Source of the DNA: JAJEAD01 sp964420925
Lineage (GTDB): Bacteria > Pseudomonadota > Gammaproteobacteria > HK1
Assembly (NCBI GenBank): GCA_964420925.1
Contig: CAYQVB010000154.1
Coordinates: forward strand, 11,710 to 75,709
Direction: 5' to 3'
DNA: 64,000 bases
The translations under genes and the position numbers were made by a program. The notes beneath the pieces were generated by a model, which was given only the letters and a program-made list of their open reading frames with translations, did not search any database and was not told the DNA's origin. Below are positions 41,055 to 50,283 of this stretch, piece after piece. The stretch's first letter is position 1. Each line of letters begins with the position of its first letter.

Positions 41055-42623
41055 ATGAGCGAAGAGAGACCGAAAGGGGGGCGGCGGGGTCGCGCCATGC
41101 GCAAGCGCGCGCGGGAAGCGGCTCTACAGGATGTCGGCCAAGTCATTCGAAGCGGAGTCGAAGTCGATCTCTATCGTCCCCTGAGCACCCGTGAGATCGA
41201 GCGGATCCACGATGCGGCGCTCACGGTGCTCGAGCGAGTGGGCATGGGCGACGGAATCCCCATCCTCTACCAGCTCGCCGCGGAGCGAGGCTGCGAGATC
41301 ACGGAGGAAGGGCGGGTCAAGTTTCCCCGCGCCCTGGTGGAAGACATACTCGCAGGCGCCTGCCGCTCCTTCGTCTTTCACGGCCGCGATGCCGGGCGCG
41401 ACATGCAGATCGAGAGCACCCGCGTGCACTTCGGCACTGCGGGCGCCGCGGTGAGCGTTCCCGACTTCGAGACCGGTCGCTACCGCGCCTCCACCCTGCA
41501 CGACATCTACGATTTCGGCCGCCTCGTCGACCGCCTCTCGAACCTCTCCTGGTACTCGCGCACCGTGGTGCCGGCGGAGATCGAAGACTGGACGGCGATG
41601 GACATCAACATGGCCTACGCCACCGCGACCTCGACCACCAAGCCGATCGGCGTGAGCTTCAACGACGCCGGCAACGTCGCTCCGGTGATCGAGATGTTCG
41701 ACATGATGCTCGGGGGCGAAGGCCGATTCGCGGAGCGTCCCTTCTGCAAGGTGCACTCGACCGCCATCGTGCCTCCCCTGAAGTTCGCGCCCGAGAACAG
41801 CGAGGTGAACGTCGCGGCGGCGCGCAACGGGATGCCGGTGAACCTCATCATCGCGGCGCAGGCCGGCGCCACCTCACCCGCTTCGCTCGCCGGAACCCTG
41901 GTGCAGACCACGGCGGAGGCGCTCGGAGGCCTGGTGCTCATCAACCTCGTGCGGCCGGGCCATCCGGTCATCTTCAGCAACTGGCCCTTCACGTCCGATC
42001 TGCGCACCGGCGCCTTCTCCGGCGGCGGTCCGGAGGAGGCGTTGCTCAACGCCGGCGCGGCGCAGATCGCGAACTGGTACGGCCTTCCTTCGGGCGTCGC
42101 GGCCGGCATGACCGACTCCAAGGTGCCCGACAACCAGGCCGGATACGAGAAGGCGATCACCAATCTGCTCGTGGGGATGAGCGGCCCGAACTTCGTCTAC
42201 GAGTCGGCGGGCATGCAGGGGGCGCTGCTCGCCTGCTCCTACGAAGCGCTCGCGATCGACAACGAGATGATGGGCAACATCCTGCGCGTGCTGCGCGGCA
42301 TCGAAGTGACCGAGGACACCCTCTCGGTGCCCGTGATCGAAGAGGCGGTGGCCGGCCCCGGCCACTTTCTCGGGCACGAGCAGACGCTCGGTCTCATGCA
42401 GACCGAGTATCTCTTCCCCGAGCTCGGAGATCGAAACACGCCGGCGGTGTGGGAAGAGGACGGAAGCCGGGATATCTTCCAGCGCGCGCACGAACGGGTG
42501 CGCGAGATCCTCTCCACCCACTACCCGCAGACCCTTTCGCCCGAGGTCGACGCGCGGATCCGGGAACGCTTCGACATCCACCTGCCCGTGGAGGACATGC
42601 GCGCGGAATGCGGGCGATGGTGA
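41055..42623 (+). CDS. MttB superfamily (trimethylamine methyltransferase-like) protein, non-pyrrolysine
   Basis: A 522-residue TIM-barrel protein of the trimethylamine:corrinoid methyltransferase superfamily. Strong family features are the HFGTAGAAVSVPDFETGRYR segment near residue 125 and ILSTHYPQTLSPEVD near the C-terminus. No in-frame TAG is present, so this is the pyrrolysine-free branch, whose members act on glycine betaine, proline betaine, carnitine and similar N-methyl compounds. The corrinoid-binding partner and reactivase genes are not in the window. The ribosome site is weak. It is convergent with a DAO flavoprotein gene. Confidence 0.9.
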   Translation: MSEERPKGGRRGRAMRKRAREAALQDVGQVIRSGVEVDLYRPLSTREIERIHDAALTVLERVGMGDGIPILYQLAAERGCEITEEGRVKFPRALVEDILAGACRSFVFHGRDAGRDMQIESTRVHFGTAGAAVSVPDFETGRYRASTLHDIYDFGRLVDRLSNLSWYSRTVVPAEIEDWTAMDINMAYATATSTTKPIGVSFNDAGNVAPVIEMFDMMLGGEGRFAERPFCKVHSTAIVPPLKFAPENSEVNVAAARNGMPVNLIIAAQAGATSPASLAGTLVQTTAEALGGLVLINLVRPGHPVIFSNWPFTSDLRTGAFSGGGPEEALLNAGAAQIANWYGLPSGVAAGMTDSKVPDNQAGYEKAITNLLVGMSGPNFVYESAGMQGALLACSYEALAIDNEMMGNILRVLRGIEVTEDTLSVPVIEEAVAGPGHFLGHEQTLGLMQTEYLFPELGDRNTPAVWEEDGSRDIFQRAHERVREILSTHYPQTLSPEVDARIRERFDIHLPVEDMRAECGRW

Positions 42624-42638
42624 GTGTGCCGGACTCGC

Positions 42639-43820
42639 TCACCAGCAGTTCAGCTCCAGGATGGCTTCGCCCCGCGTCACGCGCTCGTAGCCGAAGCGGG
42701 TGAGGTCCAGGGTGCGGTACTCGCCGTAGGTCACGAGCTCGCTCAGGGCGCGCCCGATCGCCGGCGACTGCTGGAGTCCGTGCCCCGAGAAGCCGATTGC
42801 GAAGTAGAAGTTCTCCACCTCCGGCGAGCGGCCGATGATCGCGTTCTCGTCGAGCGTGTTGAAGTCGTAGTGGCAGCACCACGAGTTGGTCACCTTGATC
42901 GCCTCGAATGCGGGGATCCACTCCGCGAGCGAGGGCCAGACGATCTCCTCGAAGATCCAGTGGTCGACCTCGGTGTCCTCGCTCACCGGGTCCCGGTCCG
43001 GCGGCGGGGCGGTGTTGCTGATGAACCCGCGGCCCTCGGGACGAAAGGCGACCCCTTTCGGGGTGACGGTGAGCGGCGCGGGGCCGATCTCCTCCCGGCA
43101 CTCGAACACGAAGGTGCAGCGCTTGCGCGGCTCGATCGGAAGCTCGACTCCAACCTGGGCGGCGAGCCCCGTCCCGTCCCGGGCCCCCGCCGCGTTGACC
43201 ACGGCGCCCGCCTCGATGCGTCCCCCATCGCGCAGCCGCAGTGACCCGACTCGGGAGTCCCGGCGCTCGAGCTCGACGACCTCGTCGGCGACGTACTCGA
43301 CGCCTGCGGATCGCGCCTTCCTCTTGTAGGCCTGGACGAGGGACCAGGGGTCGACCCAGCCTTCGTTGCTCAATCCCAGAAATCCCCCGGCCAGCCCGGC
43401 GGGATGGAGCCACGGAAAGCGCGCCTGAAGCGCAGCCGGTTCCTGGAAGTGGATGTCGGCTCCGCAGGCGCGCTGGGTCGCGTTGTTGCGCTCCATGATC
43501 GGGAACGCCTCCGGGGTTGCGAGCAGCAGGTAGCCCCCCTCGCGCACGCCGATGTCCGGCGCCTCGCCGTCAATCGCGAGATAGCGCGCCGCGTTCTTGA
43601 AGAAGTGGGCGCCGAAGAGGCCGATCTCGATGTTCTCCGGAGTCGAGAACTGCTGGCGGAAACCGCCGGTGGAGCGTGAGGAAGGCGCGTGCTCGTAGGT
43701 CGGGTCCTTCTCGACCACGAGCACCGATCCCGAGAAGCCTGCTTCGCTCGACAGAAAGCACGCGGTGGAGCCACCGGTCACCCCGCCGCCGATGATCACC
43801 ACGTCATAGGAGGAATTCAT
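42639..43820 (-). CDS. FAD-dependent oxidoreductase (DAO/sarcosine-dehydrogenase-like)
   Basis: A 393-residue flavoprotein with FAD loop DVVIIGGGVTGGS at the N-terminus. The segments RSTGGFRQQFSTPENI and GFSGHGLQQSPAIGRALSEL are typical of sarcosine/dimethylglycine dehydrogenase-like DAO proteins. The start is ATG 43820. The gene lies 15 bases from the convergent MttB-family gene, a pairing that suggests N-methyl amino acid catabolism. It is divergent from the DUF3830 gene. Confidence 0.9.
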   Translation of the reverse strand: MNSSYDVVIIGGGVTGGSTACFLSSEAGFSGSVLVVEKDPTYEHAPSSRSTGGFRQQFSTPENIEIGLFGAHFFKNAARYLAIDGEAPDIGVREGGYLLLATPEAFPIMERNNATQRACGADIHFQEPAALQARFPWLHPAGLAGGFLGLSNEGWVDPWSLVQAYKRKARSAGVEYVADEVVELERRDSRVGSLRLRDGGRIEAGAVVNAAGARDGTGLAAQVGVELPIEPRKRCTFVFECREEIGPAPLTVTPKGVAFRPEGRGFISNTAPPPDRDPVSEDTEVDHWIFEEIVWPSLAEWIPAFEAIKVTNSWCCHYDFNTLDENAIIGRSPEVENFYFAIGFSGHGLQQSPAIGRALSELVTYGEYRTLDLTRFGYERVTRGEAILELNCW

Positions 43821-43919
43821 GAAAGGATTATGCACCACCGCGCCACGGGCTCGCGTCGTATACTGCGGCGCGCCGGCCGCGGGAGAGCGGTCGGCCAATC
43901 GGCCACGAGCAACGGGGAA

Positions 43920-44444
43920 ATGAGCATGAGCGACAGAGAACCGCAATTCATCCGTCTCGGCCTGCGCCAGCGCGGCGCGAGCGTTCGCCTTCGGATGCGC
44001 TGGGACCGCTCGCCGGAGACCTGCGCGGCGGTGGCCCGGATGCTGCCGGTAGAGGAGCAGGTCTACCATGCCAAGTACGCCAACAACGAGATCTACGTGC
44101 TCGTGTCGTTGCCGGATCCCGAGCCGCCGCAGGAGTGGACCTGCATCTATCCCGGACCCGGCGACCTGCTCTTCGTGCCGGTGAGCGCCCGCCATACCGG
44201 AGGGTTTGCGGGCGGCAACACGCTCTCGGGTCAGGATCTCACCCCGGACGCGGACGGCCGGCTCCTCGACTTCGCGTTCTTCTACGAGCGCGGCAACAGC
44301 CTCATCAGCCCTTACGGCATCCTCCCCGGATCGCTCTTCGCGACCGGAACCTCCTTCGAGGCGCTGGAGGAGTTCGCCGAGGCCTGCCGCGACGTCTGGT
44401 TTGCCGGCGCCACCGGGGAAACCATGTTCATCGAGGCGGATTGA
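43920..44444 (+). CDS. DUF3830 family protein
   Basis: A 174-residue protein resembling the DUF3830 family, a cyclophilin-like beta-barrel of unknown function. Characteristic stretches are YHAKYANNEIYVLV and CIYPGPGDLLFVPVS, plus GNTLSGQDLTPDADGRLLDFAFFYERGNSLISPYG. The gene begins ATG 43920 and is followed after 22 bases by the Asp/Glu-racemase-like gene. Function is unknown; neighbours suggest a role in amine or hydantoin-like small-molecule catabolism (inference). Confidence 0.75.
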   Translation: MSMSDREPQFIRLGLRQRGASVRLRMRWDRSPETCAAVARMLPVEEQVYHAKYANNEIYVLVSLPDPEPPQEWTCIYPGPGDLLFVPVSARHTGGFAGGNTLSGQDLTPDADGRLLDFAFFYERGNSLISPYGILPGSLFATGTSFEALEEFAEACRDVWFAGATGETMFIEAD

Positions 44445-44466
44445 GGCCACCCGGCGGGCCGCTCCA

Positions 44467-45234
44467 GTGGGCGCAACGCAAGCGCAGGAGCAACTCCTGG
44501 GACTGATCATCCCCGAGGTCATCGGGGAAGGTGCGGGCAGGGTGGAGGATCCCGAAACGCGCCACTACGAGGAGTGGATGCACCGTTTCGGCTTTCCGGA
44601 GGTGCATACGGTCGAGGCGTTCAGCACCGCGGACGGCCGCCACAACCTCGAGTCGGTCTTCGATACCGGCCGCGAGGACAAGCTGGTCGCCGCCGCGCTC
44701 GAGCTGGCGGAGGCAGGCTGCGATCTCGTCGCCTGGCCCTGCACCTGCGCGAGCTTCATCGGAGGACTCGACTGGTCGCGCGCCCAGGCCGCGGCGATCG
44801 CGCGGGCCGCGAGCCGGCCGGCGACGAGCACCTCGCTCGCGATGCTGGAGGCGGTGCGGGTGCTCGGCGCGGACACCGTGGACGTGGTGAGCGCCTACCC
44901 GGCGCCGACCACCCACCGATTCCTCCGCTTCCTCGACGAAGCGGGAGTGGGCGTCGCGGCGATGGTGTCGCTGGACTGCGACGACGAGCTCCAGTCCTCC
45001 GAGCTCGACATCCACCGGGAAGTGGTGCGTTTCCATCGCGCTTTGTCCCCGCGCTCGCATCCGCTCCTGATTCCCGACACCGCGATCAGCACCCTCCCGG
45101 TGATCGGAAGGATCGAGGCGTCGATCGGGTGCCCCGTTGTCTCCGGCAACCAGGCCACCCTCTGGCACAGCCTGCTCCTCCTCGGGCACGACTGCCGGGT
45201 AGACGACTGCGGAGTGCTGCTCGGGGGACTCTGA
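44467..45234 (+). CDS. Asp/Glu racemase/maleate isomerase-like protein
   Basis: A 255-residue cysteine-dependent racemase/isomerase of the maleate cis-trans isomerase/arylmalonate decarboxylase group. The N-terminus LLGLIIPEVIGE is a Rossmann-like strand. A CDLVAWPCTCASF segment supplies active-site cysteines, and VSGNQATLWHSLLL occupies the conserved C-terminal region of the group. The start was placed at GTG 44467. The second catalytic cysteine is not positioned with certainty. It is likely cotranscribed with the DUF3830 gene. Confidence 0.8.
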   Translation: MGATQAQEQLLGLIIPEVIGEGAGRVEDPETRHYEEWMHRFGFPEVHTVEAFSTADGRHNLESVFDTGREDKLVAAALELAEAGCDLVAWPCTCASFIGGLDWSRAQAAAIARAASRPATSTSLAMLEAVRVLGADTVDVVSAYPAPTTHRFLRFLDEAGVGVAAMVSLDCDDELQSSELDIHREVVRFHRALSPRSHPLLIPDTAISTLPVIGRIEASIGCPVVSGNQATLWHSLLLLGHDCRVDDCGVLLGGL

Positions 45235-45263
45235 GGGCGCTGACGTGCCGCTCCGTCGGCGCG

Positions 45264-45698
45264 CTAGGCAATCGGCACGTCCGGTACCCACAGGTAGCCG
45301 TCTGCGTCCAGCAGATAGGCCTCCCGCAAGCCGTGGGGCTTGTCCATCGCGCCGGCGAACACCGTGAAACCGAGCGCCCGGGCGCGGTGCTCGGCCGCAT
45401 CGGGGTCGCAGCCGTGCAGGCGCAGCTCGATGCCGACGCCGCGCGCCAGCTCGGGGGTGAGGCTGCCGCGAAGCGGGTGATCGTGGTAGGTGTGATCGGC
45501 GTGGAACATCCACTCCGCTCCGAAGCCGCGCAGCACTGCGAAGTCCGGATCCGCGTACACGACTTGCGCTTCCAGGACCTCGGTCTGGAAGTGCAGGGCG
45601 CGGTCGATCTCGGGGACGAGCAGATTCACGCCCAGTCCGGCGAGCGAGCGGCCGTACTCGTCGGCGGGCATCCAGCTATCACCTTCGCGCAGCTTCAT
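45264..45698 (-). CDS. VOC/glyoxalase-fold protein
   Basis: A 144-residue vicinal-oxygen-chelate protein. LAGLGVNLLVPEIDRALHFQTEVL is the usual first repeat and GIELRLHGCDPDAAEHRARALG the second, with a metal-like motif (HADHTYHDHP). It could be a lyase, isomerase or resistance protein; substrate unknown. It faces the racemase-like gene and begins at ATG 45698. Confidence 0.8.
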   Translation of the reverse strand: MKLREGDSWMPADEYGRSLAGLGVNLLVPEIDRALHFQTEVLEAQVVYADPDFAVLRGFGAEWMFHADHTYHDHPLRGSLTPELARGVGIELRLHGCDPDAAEHRARALGFTVFAGAMDKPHGLREAYLLDADGYLWVPDVPIA

Positions 45699-46492
45699 GA
45701 CTCAGTCTCGTTCAATGCCAGACGAGTTCGTGCACAGGCCTCGAGCTGCCGTCTCCGACGTTCCGACACCGGTTCGTGTTTCCGTCCTTCATCATGGTAC
45801 ACAGTTTCTCTGCCTCCGCCGCCCCTCCGAACGAGGCGGAATGAAGTAGAGCGTCGGCACGAGCTGGAACTCGGACTCCGCCATAGGCTGGTCATCCGAG
45901 CAGGGGTAGTGCACCAAGACACCAAGCGGCACGGATCGGCTCATCGGCAAGCCCCTCGAGGAGTGACGGGACGCGGGCAAACGTCTCCAGCAAAGGTACC
46001 ATGGCCATGGATGTGCCCCAAAAAGGAGTCCGGTTCGGGACGGGAGATCCGAGCTGGTTCACCCCGCCCGATCCCAACCCAAGAATCGGGGTTGACCGGC
46101 CGGAGGGCTGGGTGTCTCCGACTGCGGAGCACTGCTACTAAGCGTTGATCGCCGGACCGCGCGCGATCCGGCCGATCCGGAGTGCCGGGTCGCGCGCGAG
46201 ACCTTGCAAAGCAGCCGTCGCTGGATTGCGGCATGTCGCAATGCGCGCATGTTTCCTGCTCCTGCGCACGGGAGAACGCGATCGATCGACGCACGAACGC
46301 TCACGAGGATCGATCTCCGCTTCGGGAAAATGACACGGGACATTTGCGCACCTTGACCGTGATCGAAGATGACGATGAGGCAAGGACAATGACCTCCGCC
46401 TTTCCCAAGATGAAACCTCTTTGGTCACAAGAACGGAACCGAACCGGACGAAGTCTGGCGCCGACCGGGAATGACTTGAGGACTTCGCACGA
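45699..46492. other. long non-coding or degenerate region
   Basis: About 800 bases without a convincing intact gene. On the minus strand near 45908-46005 a short frame reads VPLLETFARVPSLLEGLADEP, loosely like the start of a DinB-type helical protein, but it ends in a stop; the next frame resumes elsewhere. This could be a decayed gene or chance. Near 46354-46367, ttgaccgtgatcga is one base from an FNR dyad. The last 130 bases should carry the promoter of the downstream ABC operon. Confidence 0.4.
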
Positions 46493-47260
46493 ATGAAGCC
46501 CCTGCTTCGAATTGTCGACCTGCACAAGAGCTTCGGTTCCCTTGAGGTTCTCCAGGGCATCGATCTCGACGTCGACCGAGGAGAGAAGCTCTCCATCATC
46601 GGGCCGAGCGGTTCCGGAAAGACCACCCTGCTGCGCTGCGTGAACTACCTCGAGAAACCGAGCGCGGGGCACATCTACATCGACGATACGCTGATTGGGG
46701 AGAAGCAGGTCAACGGCAAGTTCGTGCACCTGAGCGACCGGGAGCTCGCACAGGAGCGCGCCGAAATAGGATTCGTGTTTCAGCGCTTCAACCTGTTTCC
46801 ACACCTCACCGCATTGGACAACGCCGCGATCGCGCCACGCCGGGTGCTGGGCCTCAGCAAGGAGGAAGCCGAGCAGCGGGCGCACGACATGCTCGAGAAG
46901 GTCGGCATGGCCCACAAGGCGAGCGCCTATCCGGAACGCCTGTCCGGCGGACAGCAGCAGCGGGTCGCAATCGCGCGCGCCCTGGCCATGCAGCCGAAAC
47001 TGATGCTCTTCGACGAGGCGACTTCCGCCCTCGACCCGGAATTGATCGGTGAGGTGCTCAAGGTGATTCGCGCTCTCGCCGAAGAAGGCCGCACCATGGT
47101 TCTCGTCACTCACGAGATCCACTTCGCCGAGGAGATATCGGATCGGGTCGCCTTCATGGACGACGGCAACATCGTCGAGGAAGGCCCGCCCCAGCAAATG
47201 TTCTCGCAGCCGAGCCACGACCGAACTCGCGCTTTTCTCAGCCAGATTCTGGACAGATAG
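46493..47260 (+). CDS. amino-acid-type ABC transporter ATP-binding protein
   Basis: A 255-residue ABC ATPase of the polar-amino-acid (GlnQ/HisP/OccP) branch. Walker A is GPSGSGKTT, the signature LSGGQQQR, Walker B LMLFDEATSALD and the H-loop VTHE. The extra insertion after SAGHIYIDDTLIG is typical of HisP-like proteins. It is followed after 18 bases by its permease. No amino-acid-type binding protein is nearby; the next binding protein is betaine-type. Confidence 0.93.
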   Translation: MKPLLRIVDLHKSFGSLEVLQGIDLDVDRGEKLSIIGPSGSGKTTLLRCVNYLEKPSAGHIYIDDTLIGEKQVNGKFVHLSDRELAQERAEIGFVFQRFNLFPHLTALDNAAIAPRRVLGLSKEEAEQRAHDMLEKVGMAHKASAYPERLSGGQQQRVAIARALAMQPKLMLFDEATSALDPELIGEVLKVIRALAEEGRTMVLVTHEIHFAEEISDRVAFMDDGNIVEEGPPQQMFSQPSHDRTRAFLSQILDR

Positions 47261-47278
47261 CCGCTCCGGACCGCCGCC

Positions 47279-47947
47279 ATGTTCGATTCCTCCGGCGACT
47301 TCTGGACGAACCTGACCACCTTCCTGCCTTTGCTGCTCAGCGCGGCGCGCATGACCATCAAGGTCACGATCGGCGCCCTGATCGTAGCGCTGGCCCTCGG
47401 CCTGGTGGTGGCGCTGCTGCGGATCTCCCCGTTTCGCCTCTTCCGGTGGATCGGGCTCGTGTACACGGATTTCTTTCGGGGAACTCCGGCTCTCGTTCAG
47501 CTCTTCATCATCTTCTTCGGTCTCGCGGACTTAGGCGTCGACTTCGATCCGGTGACCGCCGCGATCATCGGGCTCGGCATCAATGGTGCGGCCTATGTCG
47601 GCGAGATCTACCGCGCGGGTATCGAGGCGATCTACCGTGGCCAGCTCGAGGCGGCGCTTTCGGTCGGCATGACGCCTGCGAAGGCGATGCGGTACATCAT
47701 CATGCCGCAGGCGACCCGGGTGGTGCTGCCGCCGATCGCCAACTATGCGGTGGGTCTTCTGAAGGAAACTGCCCTCTGCTCGATCATCGCGGCGCCGGAG
47801 CTGATGCTGCGGGCGAAGGATCTCGCTTCGTCGAGCTTCCTGCCGATGCACGCCTTCGTGCTCGCCGCCGTGTTCTACTACCTCATGAGCTTTCCCATGA
47901 TGCGCTTTGTCGAACGCCTGGAAGCGAAGATGGGACAGGGGCGCTGA
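47279..47947 (+). CDS. amino-acid-type ABC transporter permease
   Basis: A 222-residue HisM/GlnP-type permease with about five membrane helices. The coupling loop is EAALSVGMTPAKAMRYIIMPQATR and the DFFRGTPALVQLF segment is characteristic. Only one permease is present, so it would act as a homodimer. Downstream, 121 bases later, begins a betaine-type binding protein gene on the same strand. Confidence 0.92.
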   Translation: MFDSSGDFWTNLTTFLPLLLSAARMTIKVTIGALIVALALGLVVALLRISPFRLFRWIGLVYTDFFRGTPALVQLFIIFFGLADLGVDFDPVTAAIIGLGINGAAYVGEIYRAGIEAIYRGQLEAALSVGMTPAKAMRYIIMPQATRVVLPPIANYAVGLLKETALCSIIAAPELMLRAKDLASSSFLPMHAFVLAAVFYYLMSFPMMRFVERLEAKMGQGR

Positions 47948-48068
47948 CGGCGAGGGCTCCTGGAGTCCTTGTTCGGGCTCGCCGGGGAAGCGCGGCAACC
48001 CGGTTTGTACAGCCAAGGGCGATTCGGTATATGCTGCGCGCTCGCCTGAAACAGAGAGGAGAGGAGTG

Positions 48069-49019
48069 GTGAGAAGACTGAACAAGTATGTCCTGTCCGG
48101 CATTTCCGGGCTGGCGATGTGCGCCAGCGTCCAGGCTGCGGACGTGGTGATCGGCGTTCCCAACTGGGTGTCGGTGACCGCCATGGCCCATGTCGCCAAG
48201 GTGGTCCTGGAGGACAACCTCGGCATCGAGGTCGAGCTGCAGAACGCCACGAATCCCATCGTCTTCGAGGCGATGGACAAGGGCACCATGCACGTGCATC
48301 CCGAAGTGTGGCTGCCGAACCAGCAGAATCTCTTCGAGACCTACGTGGAGCAGAAAGGCACGGTGGTGAAGGCGCCCAACGCCGTGATCGCGTTCCAGGG
48401 CATGTGCGTGCCCACCGGGACTGCCGAGAAGCACGGCGTCACCGAGATCACCGACCTCACGAATCCAGACATCGCGAAGCTCTTCGACAGCGACGGAGAC
48501 GGCAGGGGCGAAATCTGGATCGGTGCGACGGGCTGGGCGTCGACGAACGTCGAGAAGATCCGCGCCAAGAGCTACGGTTACGACCAGACGCTGGAGCTCA
48601 TCGAGATGGATGAGACCCTGGCGATGGCGCAGCTCGACGCCGCAGTGGCTCAGGACCGTCCCCACGTGTTCGTTTGCTGGACTCCGCACCACATGTTCGG
48701 GCTCCATGACCTGACGGTGCTGAAGGAGCCGGCGCACGATCCCGAGAAGTGGAACGTCACCCAGCCCACCGACGCCGCGGACTGGCTCGAAATATCCAGC
48801 GCCCCGGTGGCCTGGTCCGACACCTACCTGCATATCCACTACGCCAAGGCGCTGGAGACCGACCAGCCGCAGGCGGCTCAGATCCTCAGCAACCTGAAGG
48901 TGGACGCCGCTCAGGTGAGCGACATGGTCTTCGCCATCACGGTGGAGAAGCAGGATCCGGCGGAGCTCGCCAAGATGTGGGTCGAGGAGAACGCCGACCT
49001 GGTGGATAGCTGGCTCTAG
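48069..49019 (+). CDS. glycine betaine/proline-type ABC transporter binding protein
   Basis: A 316-residue periplasmic binding protein of the ProX/OpuAC class, with a signal peptide (YVLSGISGLAMCASVQAADV). The mature start DVVIGVPNWVSVTAMAHV and the segment MHVHPEVWLPN are typical of quaternary-ammonium binding proteins that use aromatic cages. GAGGAG precedes a GTG at 48069 (GTG 48066 is also in frame). A hairpin follows the gene. It is the head of the ProV/ProW-like set. Confidence 0.9.
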   Translation: MRRLNKYVLSGISGLAMCASVQAADVVIGVPNWVSVTAMAHVAKVVLEDNLGIEVELQNATNPIVFEAMDKGTMHVHPEVWLPNQQNLFETYVEQKGTVVKAPNAVIAFQGMCVPTGTAEKHGVTEITDLTNPDIAKLFDSDGDGRGEIWIGATGWASTNVEKIRAKSYGYDQTLELIEMDETLAMAQLDAAVAQDRPHVFVCWTPHHMFGLHDLTVLKEPAHDPEKWNVTQPTDAADWLEISSAPVAWSDTYLHIHYAKALETDQPQAAQILSNLKVDAAQVSDMVFAITVEKQDPAELAKMWVEENADLVDSWL

Positions 49020-49037
49020 TCGGCATCAATCGTCAGT

Positions 49038-49062
49038 CCGGGGGAGCACGCTCCTCCCCCGG
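49038..49062 (+). promoter_or_regulatory. intercistronic hairpin after the betaine-binding-protein gene
   Basis: CCGGGGGAG (49038-49046) pairs perfectly with CTCCCCCGG (49054-49062) around a seven-base loop, just after the stop. As with the hairpin at 23093, it lies between a binding protein and the rest of its ABC operon. Confidence 0.65.
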
Positions 49063-49235
49063 GCGGAGGCGGGCGCGGGTTCCCCGCAGCCCCGGGTGGG
49101 GCGGGGGCGCCGCGCCTTTCTTCCGGTCCTTCTGTCCAACGCTCCTGCACCGACGTCACACCGTTGGGCGCGGGTTACCCAACGCAGGGCTGCCCGAGCG
49201 AGGCTGACTGTTTCAGCTAGAGAAAGCGAAGCACC

Positions 49236-50282
49236 ATGGATCCTCCTGCAATCGTGCTCGAAGGCGTATGGAAAGTCTTCGGCGATCGAGCCGAGGAGGT
49301 CGTGGACCAGATTCGTCGCCACGATCTCAGCAAGCCGGAAGTCCTGGAGCGTTTCGACGCCGTCGTCGGGATCGCGGATGTCTCCTTTGACGTCCGGCGC
49401 GGCGAGATCTTCTGCATCATGGGCCTGTCGGGGAGCGGCAAGTCGACCCTGGTGCGCCACGTCAACCGGCTGATCGAGCCGACCGCGGGCACCATCACCC
49501 TGCTCGGCCAGGACGTGCTCGGTCTTTCGGAGGCCGAACTGCGTGATGTCCGGGCGAGGCAGGTCGGCATGGTCTTCCAGCACATGGCCCTCTTCCCGCA
49601 CCGCTCGGTACGGGACAACGTGGCCTATCCGCTGGAGATCCGCGGCGAACCGAAGCTCCGCCGCTGGCAGGTCTCCCAGCGCATGCTCTCCATGGTCGAG
49701 CTCGACGGCTACGAGGACCGCTTTCCCACCGAGCTCTCCGGCGGCATGCAGCAGCGGGTGGGGCTCGCCCGCGCACTCGCCTCGGATCCTGACGTGCTCC
49801 TGATGGACGAGCCCTTCAGCGCCCTCGATCCGCTGATCCGCCGCCAGTTGCAGGACCAGTTCCTCGAGCTCTCCGAGCAACTGCACAAGACGACGCTCTT
49901 CATCACCCACGATCTGGACGAGGCGATCCGGCTGGGGACCCGCATCGCAATCATGAAGGACGGGCGCATCGTCCAGATCGGGACGCCCGAGGATATCGTC
50001 ACTCATCCCGCCGACGACTACGTGCGTGACTTCGTGAAGGACATCTCCAAGCTCAAGCTGGTCTTCGCCCATACGATCATGGAGCCGATCGCGGAGTACC
50101 GGACGAAACCCGGCGAGGACCTGGCTCAGGCACTGCGGACCTCCGAGGACACCGACCTCGACGGGCTGGTGGACCTCGCCATCACCACCGAGCATCCCAT
50201 CGTCATCACCGATCGGGAGGCCAGGGACATCGGCGTCGTATCGAAGGACCGCCTGCTGCTGGGTATCCAGGGAGGCAAGTAG
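49236..50282 (+). CDS. ProV-like quaternary-amine ABC transporter ATP-binding protein
   Basis: A 348-residue ATPase of the quaternary-amine uptake class. Walker A is GLSGSGKST, signature LSGGMQQR, Walker B VLLMDEPFSALDP, and the DLDEAIRLGTRIAIMKDGRIVQIGTPEDI region follows. The C-terminal about 80 residues (TIMEPIAEYRTKPGED... VITDREARDIGVVSKDRL) look like a single or degenerate CBS domain. The stop is one base before the next start. Confidence 0.94.
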   Translation: MDPPAIVLEGVWKVFGDRAEEVVDQIRRHDLSKPEVLERFDAVVGIADVSFDVRRGEIFCIMGLSGSGKSTLVRHVNRLIEPTAGTITLLGQDVLGLSEAELRDVRARQVGMVFQHMALFPHRSVRDNVAYPLEIRGEPKLRRWQVSQRMLSMVELDGYEDRFPTELSGGMQQRVGLARALASDPDVLLMDEPFSALDPLIRRQLQDQFLELSEQLHKTTLFITHDLDEAIRLGTRIAIMKDGRIVQIGTPEDIVTHPADDYVRDFVKDISKLKLVFAHTIMEPIAEYRTKPGEDLAQALRTSEDTDLDGLVDLAITTEHPIVITDREARDIGVVSKDRLLLGIQGGK

Positions 50283-50283
50283 C

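Noticed and set aside
41055..42623. Pyrrolysine-containing MttB
   Set aside because: The reading frame has no in-frame TAG, so it belongs to the pyrrolysine-free part of the superfamily.
46354..46367. FNR box upstream of the ABC operon
   Set aside because: ttgaccgtgatcga has one half-site mismatch (TCGA instead of TCAA) and no supporting context, so it is not annotated as a site.
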